The notes below the pieces were generated by a model. That model was given only the letters and a program-made list of their open reading frames with translations, did no database searches and was not told the DNA's origin. From Candidatus Moduliflexus flocculans (lineage in GTDB: Bacteria > Moduliflexota > Moduliflexia > Moduliflexales > Moduliflexaceae), in NCBI GenBank assembly GCA_000739515.1, contig DF820459.1:1108485-1166954 (forward strand): a DNA stretch of 58,470 nt. Reading direction: 5' to 3'. The translations under genes and the position numbers were made by a program. Every line of letters begins with the position of its first letter. Position 1 is the stretch's first letter. Below, one piece after another: positions 52,416-58,470 of the stretch.

Positions 52416-52497
52416 CGAACACGCTGACATGGCTGATGAGACAGATATTCACTGAAACATCCGTGAAAATTAGCCCCATCAGCCCAATCAGCGTTCG
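52416..52497. repeat. Inverted repeat, family A related
   Basis: The arms CGAACACGCTGACATGGCTGATG and, inverted, CATCAGCCCAATCAGCGTTCG match with a few differences. The ATCAGCCCAATCAG word is also found at the end of the 46034-46173 copy. It lies between tsf and pyrH. Confidence 0.65.
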
Positions 52498-52508
52498 ATG
52501 TTTTGAGC

Positions 52509-53225
52509 ATGGCAGCAACAACATATCAGCGCATTCTGTTAAAGTTAAGCGGAGAAGTTCTGGCAGGCCCGAATGAAAGCGGGATTGATGGGGGAATGCT
52601 GGATTATCTGGCGAAAGAAGTCCGCAGCGCGGTCGAACTCGGCGTGCAGGTCGCCATTGTGATCGGCGCAGGGAATATTTTTCGCGGCGTGCAGGGGCAG
52701 CAGCGCGGCATTCCCAGAGCCTCCGGAGATTTAATGGGCATGCTCGGCACCGTCATCAATAGTGTGGCGCTTCAGGAAACGCTCGAAAGCCTCGGCCTGC
52801 CAACGCTCATCCAGACGGCGATTCCGATGGGGCAAATCGCGGAGCCATTCCACCGCAAAAAGGCGGTTCAGGCGCTCACGCAAGGCACGATTGTTATCTT
52901 TGCCGCCGGAACTGGCCACCCGTTTTTTACTACGGACACCGCCGCCGCCTTACGCGCCGTCGAAATCGAAGCAAATGCCATTTTTAAGGCAACCAAAGTG
53001 GATGGCATTTATTCGGCAGACCCGGTAAAAGACCCCAACGCGGTTCGTTTCGACCGCATTTCCTATGCTGACGTGTTGCAGCGCCAACTCAAAGTCATGG
53101 ATTTAACCGCGATTTCTTTTTGCTTAGAACATGACATGCCGATTGTGGTGTTCGATCTGAAAACGCCAGGAAACATTCAACGAATTCTCTCTGGAGAGGC
53201 TGTAGGCACCGTCGTGCATAAATAA
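52509..53225 (+). CDS. pyrH: Uridylate (UMP) kinase
   Basis: Phosphorylates UMP to UDP for pyrimidine supply. The 238-residue protein has the amino-acid-kinase signatures ILLKLSGEVL, VIGAGNIFRGVQG, the ATP-binding GTGHPFFTTDTAA and VDGIYSADPVKDP. It starts at the ATG of MAATTYQR, with a weak ribosome site; a TTG two codons upstream is possible. The gene follows tsf, as in most bacteria. Confidence 0.97.
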   Translation: MAATTYQRILLKLSGEVLAGPNESGIDGGMLDYLAKEVRSAVELGVQVAIVIGAGNIFRGVQGQQRGIPRASGDLMGMLGTVINSVALQETLESLGLPTLIQTAIPMGQIAEPFHRKKAVQALTQGTIVIFAAGTGHPFFTTDTAAALRAVEIEANAIFKATKVDGIYSADPVKDPNAVRFDRISYADVLQRQLKVMDLTAISFCLEHDMPIVVFDLKTPGNIQRILSGEAVGTVVHK

Positions 53226-53286
53226 CACAGATGCAAGCCGACAGGGCAGCCTGGCAAGCAAGCTGTTCCCTGAGGCTTCCATCTCT

Positions 53287-53850
53287 ATGCGTATGCTACA
53301 ACAGGTTTATAAAGATTCCGAAGGGCAGATGCAGAAAGCGATTGAGATTTTGAAGCATGAGTTTTCCGGAGTGCGCACCGGACGCGCGTCTGTTGGCTTA
53401 TTAGACGGCGTAACGGTTGAATATTACGGCACGTCGACGCCGCTGAATCAAGTGGCGACGCTTTCCGTGCCGGAAAGTTCGCTAATTGTCATTCAACCCT
53501 GGGATGTCAGCGTTATCAAAGAGATTGAAAAAGCGATCTTGCGTTCAGATTTAGGCATTACCCCCTCGAATGATGGCAAGGTGATCCGTTTAGTCATCCC
53601 TACGTTGACAGAAGAACGGCGCAAAGAGCTTGCCAAAGTCGTGAAAAAACGGGCGGAAGATAAAAAGGTGGTTATCCGGCAGGTTCGGCGGGACGCAAAT
53701 GAGGCGTTAAAAAAACTTGAGAAAGAGAAAAAGATTACAGAAGATGAACATCGGCAGGGGCAAGAGAAAATTCAGAAGATTACCGATGATTTCATCAAAC
53801 TGATAGACGACCTGACCTCAAAAAAAGAGGAAGAAATTCTCAAAATTTAA
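53287..53850 (+). CDS. frr: Ribosome recycling factor
   Basis: Splits the post-termination ribosome together with EF-G. At 187 residues it has the normal length (about 185). Conserved text: FSGVRTGRASVGLLDGV, EYYGTSTPLNQVA, NDGKVIRLVIPTLTEERR and VRRDANEALKKLEK. The C-terminal helix contains the expected acidic stretch. It comes directly before uppS with no gap between stop and start. Confidence 0.97.
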   Translation: MRMLQQVYKDSEGQMQKAIEILKHEFSGVRTGRASVGLLDGVTVEYYGTSTPLNQVATLSVPESSLIVIQPWDVSVIKEIEKAILRSDLGITPSNDGKVIRLVIPTLTEERRKELAKVVKKRAEDKKVVIRQVRRDANEALKKLEKEKKITEDEHRQGQEKIQKITDDFIKLIDDLTSKKEEEILKI

Positions 53851-54633
53851 ATGAGCCGACACGAGCAACATTCAAGTGAAGAGCAGATTCTTGCGCAGCT
53901 ACGCGAGCAGTTGAATCCCAATAAATTACCGCGACATGTGGCGATTATTATGGATGGCAATGGGCGCTGGGCGCAACAGCAAGGCAAACCGCGCATCGAA
54001 GGACATCGCGTTGGCGTCGAATCTGTTCGAGCAGTGGTCGAAGCCGCCGCTGATATTGGGATTCAGGCATTAACGCTGTATGCGTTTTCCTCAGAAAACT
54101 GGAAGCGCCCGGCGTTGGAAGTGCAGGCGCTCATGGCGATTTTAGTGGAATACCTGAAGCGAGAAGTCAAGACCATGAATGCCAATAATATCCGACTTTC
54201 CACAATAGGTCGCACCGGAGAATTGCCGGAACGTGCCCGGAAAGCGCTGGAAAAGACGATTGAAGCGACCAGCCGAAACACCGGGATGACGCTGAATTTG
54301 GCGTTAAATTATGGCGGACAAAACGAAATACTTGACGCCGTAAAAAAAATCGTGTATGATGTTCGCGATAAGCAATTCAATATAGAAGACTTATCAGCGG
54401 ACGTTTTTGTTCGTTATTTATCAACCGCGCACCTGCCCGAATTAGATTTCATGATTCGGACAAGCGGGGAGATGCGAATCAGTAATTTTTTGCTCTGGCA
54501 GTTAGCGTATGCGGAGTTGTACGTCACGCCGATCTTGTGGCCTGATTTCCGAAAACCGCAGTTTTATCAAGCGATTTTGGATTATCAACAGCGGTTGCGG
54601 AGATTTGGCGATGTTCGCGAACAGACACAATAA
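53851..54633 (+). CDS. uppS: Isoprenyl transferase (undecaprenyl diphosphate synthase)
   Basis: Makes the C55 lipid carrier for peptidoglycan and glycan synthesis from FPP and IPP. The 260-residue protein has the cis-prenyltransferase signatures HVAIIMDGNGRWA, YAFSSENWKRP, LNYGGQNEI, DFMIRTSGEMRISNFLLWQ and LWPDF. The ATG follows the frr stop directly (TAAATG). Unlike in many bacteria, cdsA is not next; a small membrane protein follows 12 nt later. Confidence 0.97.
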   Translation: MSRHEQHSSEEQILAQLREQLNPNKLPRHVAIIMDGNGRWAQQQGKPRIEGHRVGVESVRAVVEAAADIGIQALTLYAFSSENWKRPALEVQALMAILVEYLKREVKTMNANNIRLSTIGRTGELPERARKALEKTIEATSRNTGMTLNLALNYGGQNEILDAVKKIVYDVRDKQFNIEDLSADVFVRYLSTAHLPELDFMIRTSGEMRISNFLLWQLAYAELYVTPILWPDFRKPQFYQAILDYQQRLRRFGDVREQTQ

Positions 54634-54645
54634 GGAGAATTCTCT

Positions 54646-55047
54646 ATGGAAAAACAGACATTACGAATGAATGAACGCGGCGGCTCCAATGTGGGAGTCA
54701 TTATTGGGTTAATCGTATTAGTTGTCGTCGGGTTTGTTTGCGTCCAACTGATACCGATTTATTACGATCAGTGGACGTTCGAAGATGAATTTAATAATGA
54801 GAAGTTAAATCTGATCTTTGTGAATGTGAATGATGACGCAAAGGTGAAAGATGCTGTCGTTCAGAAGGTAAAGACCCTGATCGGCGCGATGAAGAACGCA
54901 AAGGTCAGCGATAAAGATATTAAAGTCACTGTTGACCCGGCGAATAAAAAAATTATCGTTGACGTGCGGTATTTGCGCCCGCATAAAGTCCCGTTTTTAC
55001 AAAATCCTCTGATGTTCCACATGAAGAAAGAAAATAGGCCGATCTAA
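54646..55047 (+). CDS. Small single-pass membrane protein, DUF4845-like
   Basis: A 133-residue protein with one N-terminal membrane segment (about residues 16-38, VGVIIGLIVLVVVGFVCVQLI) after GGS. The remainder (40-133) is a mixed alpha/beta periplasmic domain with VNVNDDAKVKDAVVQKVK and DIKVTVDPANKKIIVDVRY, which would fit DUF4845-type proteins found beside lepB or rnc genes. The family match is weak. AAGGAG precedes the start and it follows uppS by 12 nt, so it is in the uppS transcript. Confidence 0.7.
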   Translation: MEKQTLRMNERGGSNVGVIIGLIVLVVVGFVCVQLIPIYYDQWTFEDEFNNEKLNLIFVNVNDDAKVKDAVVQKVKTLIGAMKNAKVSDKDIKVTVDPANKKIIVDVRYLRPHKVPFLQNPLMFHMKKENRPI

Positions 55048-55053
55048 CCGCCT

Positions 55054-56208
55054 ATGCGACTCGGGATTGATGCGCGTTTATTTCACGTGAATACAGGGAT
55101 CGGGCGTTATACCCGATCCCTTTTTTTCGAATTCCTCCAGCAGCCGCCGCAGACAGACGATCAGATTATTTTATTCTATGACAGGCCGATAGACCGCGCC
55201 TCATTTTTCCCCGCGCCTCTGGAGAGCGCTTTCGCGCAATCAGACCGCATTCAAGTCGTTACTCGCTCATGCCAGCGCCGCATCGTCTGGACGAACTGGT
55301 CGCTTCCTCCGCTCTTACGACAACAGAAGATTGATGTCTATCATGGCGTCTGTAATTTCGAGCTTCCCATCAGGAAGATCTGCCGCTATGTCGTCACCAT
55401 TCATGATTTAGTGCCGCTCTTTTTCCCTGAGCTTGTGCCGAAAAAGCATCTTCTCTTTTTTAAATTATTCATTACGCGCGCCGCGCAGACCGCCGACATC
55501 ATCATCACCGATTCTGAACACTCGAAACAGGATATTTGCCGGTATCTCCGCGTAACAGAGAGAAAAGTCCGCGTGATTCATCTTGGTTATACTCCGTTAT
55601 CACTGCCGCAAGATGCAGAGGAGCAACGCCGCAGCCTGCTCGAACCCTATGGCATTCGCCAGCCCTATCTGCTGTTTGTTGGCGTGATCGAACCCAAGAA
55701 AAATTTGGATCGCTTGCTTGAGGCATTTGCTTTGCTCCGCACAGAGCGGCACATCAGCGATGACGTTCAGTTGGTCATTGCAGGAGGAAAAGGCTGGTTC
55801 TGCGAGCAGATCGAACGGAGAATCACGGAACTGCGCCTTGAGCGGTCAGTCGTATTAACAGGCTTTGTTCCAGACAGCACGCTCCCCTTTTTATATTCCG
55901 GGGCCGAAGCGTTTGTATTTCCGTCTATTTATGAAGGTTTTGGTCTCCCTGTTGTTGAAGCCATGTCCTATGGCGCGCCAGTCATCACGTCGAATGTGTC
56001 ATCATTGCCTGAAATTGCGGGAGACGCCGCGATCTTCGTGACGCCAACGGCCTCTGAATCTATTGCGGAAGGAATCAACACGGTGTTAAAAAATCCTGAA
56101 AAACGCGAGCAGATGAAAAAAGCAGGCCGACTGCGCGCTCAACATTTTTCCTGGCCGCGAACAGCCGAAGAAACCTATCGCGTGTATCAGGAAGTCTTTC
56201 GAGGATAA
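55054..56208 (+). CDS. Glycosyltransferase, GT4 family
   Basis: A 384-residue GT-B enzyme. The N-terminal acceptor domain begins MRLGIDARLFHVNTGIGRYT, and the donor domain carries LLFVGVIEPKKNLDRLLEAF and the Glu-x7-Glu motif YEGFGLPVVEAMSYGAPVI. It begins 6 nt after the small membrane protein stop and is followed 6 nt later by a similar enzyme, so the two probably act in turn on one glycan. The 28 percent-type identity expected between them cannot be measured here. Confidence 0.92.
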   Translation: MRLGIDARLFHVNTGIGRYTRSLFFEFLQQPPQTDDQIILFYDRPIDRASFFPAPLESAFAQSDRIQVVTRSCQRRIVWTNWSLPPLLRQQKIDVYHGVCNFELPIRKICRYVVTIHDLVPLFFPELVPKKHLLFFKLFITRAAQTADIIITDSEHSKQDICRYLRVTERKVRVIHLGYTPLSLPQDAEEQRRSLLEPYGIRQPYLLFVGVIEPKKNLDRLLEAFALLRTERHISDDVQLVIAGGKGWFCEQIERRITELRLERSVVLTGFVPDSTLPFLYSGAEAFVFPSIYEGFGLPVVEAMSYGAPVITSNVSSLPEIAGDAAIFVTPTASESIAEGINTVLKNPEKREQMKKAGRLRAQHFSWPRTAEETYRVYQEVFRG

Positions 56209-56214
56209 CTCCGT

Positions 56215-57354
56215 ATGCGAATCGCTCTCGATTTACGTTGGATACGAGGAGAACAGATTGACGGCATCAGCCGCTACGCGCTCAACCTCGTCACGCACCT
56301 TGTTGCCGAAGAACCGGAACATGAATATCTGCTGATTGGGCAGGAACACACGCTCATTCATCATTTGTCGCCGCCGACACTGGCGGGGAGTCGCATTGTC
56401 GCCCACCCGTATGGCCTGCTTTCCTTGAAAGACATGGCGTTGTCGCCGCGCGCCATCAGCGATCTCGCGCCGCACATTTTTCATGCGCCGCATTATTTAA
56501 CGTCGCCGTTTCGCGGGCACTATAAAAAAATCGTGAATGTCTTCGATCTGATTCCGTTTCTGTTTCCAAAGGCGCTGTCAAAATCGCGGCTGATCTGGCG
56601 CGTTTTTTATCGTTTCCCGCTGCTGACCTCGACAATTTTGCGTTCCGCTGATGCAATTGTGACCGCCTCAGAACATACAAAACGCGACATCATGCGGCTG
56701 CTGCGCATGCCTGCCGAGAAGATTCATGTCATCTGGTGCGGTCTTGAATCACGATTTCGTCAGGGAATTTCGATAGAACCCGATTTCTTTCTCCGCTACC
56801 ATCTCCCGCAAAAATTTTTATTATACGTGGGACGGCAAGACCCATACAAAGGCCTGGCGTATTTGATTGAAGCCGCGGCGTTGTTACCCGAACGGCTGCG
56901 GCGAGAGTATCGCATCGTGATCGCAGGCAAAACGGATGAACGCTATATCGGAGACATTCATGCGCTGATTGCGCGGTATCAAGTACAAGATTCGTTCATT
57001 TTTTTGAATTATGTGCCAGACAACGATCTGCCGCAGTTCTATTCAGCCGCCACCTTGCTTGTTCATCCGTCCTTATACGAGGGATTCGGATTTCCGCCGT
57101 TAGAAGCGATGGCGTGCGGAACGCCAGTGGTGTATGCCGATGACTCATCGCTGTCGGAGCATCTTGGCACAGCAGGTTTTCCGGTTACGCCAGCCTCAGG
57201 ACAAGCGCTAACAGACGGAATTCAGGTTTTACTTGACAATGCGCAACTTCGACAGGAATTTTCTGAGAACGGGTACGCTCAGGCGCAACACTATTCCTGG
57301 AAGCGCATTATTTCCCAGACGCTTCAATTATATGAACACACTGCCGCGCAGTAA
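56215..57354 (+). CDS. Glycosyltransferase, GT4 family (second copy)
   Basis: A 379-residue GT-B enzyme that starts MRIALDLRWIRGEQIDGISRY and carries LLYVGRQDPYKGLAYLIEAA and YEGFGFPPLEAMACGTPVVY. The layout matches the preceding gene and both look like mannosyl- or similar transferases acting on lipid-linked glycans. It lies after uppS, which makes the lipid carrier, and this context fits surface-glycan assembly. The donor sugar is unknown. Confidence 0.92.
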   Translation: MRIALDLRWIRGEQIDGISRYALNLVTHLVAEEPEHEYLLIGQEHTLIHHLSPPTLAGSRIVAHPYGLLSLKDMALSPRAISDLAPHIFHAPHYLTSPFRGHYKKIVNVFDLIPFLFPKALSKSRLIWRVFYRFPLLTSTILRSADAIVTASEHTKRDIMRLLRMPAEKIHVIWCGLESRFRQGISIEPDFFLRYHLPQKFLLYVGRQDPYKGLAYLIEAAALLPERLRREYRIVIAGKTDERYIGDIHALIARYQVQDSFIFLNYVPDNDLPQFYSAATLLVHPSLYEGFGFPPLEAMACGTPVVYADDSSLSEHLGTAGFPVTPASGQALTDGIQVLLDNAQLRQEFSENGYAQAQHYSWKRIISQTLQLYEHTAAQ

Positions 57355-57387
57355 CATCGTCTCGAAGTCATTCACAGGAGGAAGGCC

Positions 57388-58245
57388 GTGACAACCGAAG
57401 ACAAATCACTCATTTTGATCGTTGAAGACAACCCATTAACCCTATACGTCCTCATCGAATATCTGGAGCGTCTGAATTTGAAAACTGTGATAGCGCGAAG
57501 CGGTGAAGAGGCGTTGCGTCAGGTGGAATCGCTCAACCCGGATTTGATCCTGTTAGATGTCATGATGCCAGGCATAGATGGCTTCGAAACCTGCCGCCGC
57601 CTGAAAGGTAATATTCATACTCAGGAGATTCCGGTCATGTTTATTACGGCGTTGTCGAATACATCAGAGCGCGTCAAAGGTTTTGAGGCTGGCGGAGTTG
57701 ACTATATTACCAAGCCATTTGACTTCAAAGAAGTCGCCACACGCATCGAAAGCCGCTTGACAATCCAGAGACTCCAGCGCAAGTTGAAAATGCGCGACTC
57801 CTTGCTTTCATTCGGCGAGCCAATCTCCATCACAGACGAAAAAGCCACCATTTTGATCGTTGAAGATAACGCCATGACCTTGCATTTGCTGCTCGGCTAT
57901 CTTGATAAGTTTGGGTTTAACACAATCGGAGCGGAAAGTGGAGAGAATGCTTTAGAGCTTGTCAATCAAACAGTTCCTGATTTAGTCTTATTGGATGTCA
58001 TGCTGCCCGGCATTGACGGTTTCGAAACATGCCGGCAATTAAAAAAGCATTTCACCACCAGGGATGTGCCTGTCATTTTTATGACGGCTCTGACTGATAC
58101 CGAAGCAAAAATCAAAGGTTTCGAGGCAGGCGGGGCCGATTATATTATCAAACCCCATCATTACGCCGAGGTACTCAGCCGCATTAGAACGCATTTGACG
58201 ATCCAGACGCTGAAGCGATTGTTGCAGCAAAGACCTAAAAAATAA
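57388..58245 (+). CDS. Tandem double-receiver (REC-REC) protein
   Basis: A 285-residue protein of two receiver domains and nothing else. REC1: LILIVEDNPL, phospho-Asp in LILLDVMMPGIDGFETC and YITKPF. REC2: ILIVEDNAM, LVLLDVMLPGIDGFETC and YIIKPH. Both halves have all the key residues, so both can be phosphorylated. A short linker with SFGEPISITDE joins them. It starts at GTG with AGGAGG upstream. Both receivers resemble those of the REC-kinases at 19.3 and 28 kb, so it may be a phosphate sink or relay for them. Confidence 0.93.
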   Translation: MTTEDKSLILIVEDNPLTLYVLIEYLERLNLKTVIARSGEEALRQVESLNPDLILLDVMMPGIDGFETCRRLKGNIHTQEIPVMFITALSNTSERVKGFEAGGVDYITKPFDFKEVATRIESRLTIQRLQRKLKMRDSLLSFGEPISITDEKATILIVEDNAMTLHLLLGYLDKFGFNTIGAESGENALELVNQTVPDLVLLDVMLPGIDGFETCRQLKKHFTTRDVPVIFMTALTDTEAKIKGFEAGGADYIIKPHHYAEVLSRIRTHLTIQTLKRLLQQRPKK

Positions 58246-58255
58246 AGGAAACCGC

Positions 58256-58286
58256 TTCGATGCCCGCGAATGGCGCGGGCATCGAA
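58256..58286. terminator. Palindromic terminator after the double-receiver gene
   Basis: A perfect 13-bp stem TTCGATGCCCGCG, loop AATGG, followed by AAAACG. It lies between convergent genes and could serve both strands, although no strong T run follows on the plus strand. Confidence 0.6.
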
Positions 58287-58299
58287 AACGAAGACGAGC

Positions 58300-58470
58300 T
58301 TAGAGATGGGTAATGGTAAAGGCGAACCGCCAGAAGCCTGTATTATCCTGCAATAAGTCTTTCTGCTCGTTCATTCCTAAAAAGAGTCTGCCGCGAGCCG
58401 GAGCCACCGCGCTGAAGGAATCGGGAATCCCATTGCCATCGCTGTCAGCGCCAGGCGTAAACTCAAACCA
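58300..58470 (-). CDS. C-terminal end of a secreted-looking protein (partial)
   Basis: The last 56 codons of a minus-strand gene that continues past the right edge. The visible part has PGADSDGNGIPDSF, a DxDxNG-type calcium-binding loop of thrombospondin-3-like repeats, and then RLFLGMNEQKD and WRFAFTITHL before TAA. Such repeats are found in secreted or surface proteins. Nothing can be said about the N-terminus. Confidence 0.6.
   Translation of the reverse strand, partial: WFEFTPGADSDGNGIPDSFSAVAPARGRLFLGMNEQKDLLQDNTGFWRFAFTITHL

Noticed and set aside
1712..52497. The repeats as a CRISPR array
   Set aside because: They are separate palindromes of different length at distant loci, without regular spacing, spacers or cas genes.

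Overview
This is about 58.5 kb of a Gram-negative bacterial chromosome of moderate GC. The Gram-negative call rests on a lipoprotein/Wza-type outer-membrane exporter, a predicted outer-membrane beta-barrel and many signal peptides. The density of receiver/kinase proteins, the non-cyanobacterial kai genes and the many dispersed palindromes suggest a large-genome, signalling-rich environmental lineage. A Modulibacteria/KSB3-like or deltaproteobacteria-like organism is my low-confidence guess; no 16S gene is present. I see no IS element, prophage or CRISPR array.

Layout. (1) 0.1-2 kb: a STAS-like regulator and an EamA permease, followed by a run of dispersed inverted repeats. (2) 6.1-2.0 kb, minus strand: a nucleotide-sugar/glycosyltransferase operon. 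(3) 8.7-6.3 kb, minus: trmB-dnaG. (4) 16.9-8.8 kb, minus: a polysaccharide secretion operon (beta-barrel, AMIN/coiled-coil/Wza-type exporter, Wzz, BY-kinase) that runs into an RsbW-like kinase, a STAS antagonist and a PAS-class III cyclase. (5) 17.6-19.3 kb, plus: birA and an unknown gene. (6) 32.6-19.3 kb, minus: a signalling locus. It starts with a REC-PAS protein whose C-terminus resembles the KaiA/RsbU helical domain, then kaiB, then a kaiC split by a -1 shift at an A6 run. After a 291-nt gap come a REC-kinase, a B12-binding protein with the W-x9-EH motif of CarH/AerR-type photoreceptors, and four more kinases. (7) 33.3-34.9 kb, plus: an NtrC-type regulator and tRNA-Lys. (8) 35.1-38.9 kb, plus: a Ser/Thr kinase, PP2C phosphatase, TPR and PEGA protein operon. 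(9) 41.4-38.9 kb, minus: an exported caspase-like protein and a flavin reductase. (10) 42.2-46.8 kb, plus: alternating GNAT acetyltransferases and methyltransferases separated by palindromes. (11) 46.9-49.5 kb, plus: rsgA, an aminoglycoside-phosphotransferase-like remnant and a LarA-like gene. (12) 49.6-54.6 kb, plus: rplM-rpsI, rpsB-tsf-pyrH-frr-uppS, then a small membrane protein, two glycosyltransferases and a double-receiver protein. A truncated secreted protein lies at the right edge on the minus strand.

The most notable system is region 6. It holds candidate parts of a bacterial timing or phosphorylation oscillator (KaiA-like, KaiB, KaiC), a possible light/B12 input protein and a kinase array as possible output, within 13.3 kb and on one strand. 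The KaiA-like assignment and the light function are inferences from motifs and context. KaiB, KaiC and the W-x9-EH motif are directly visible.
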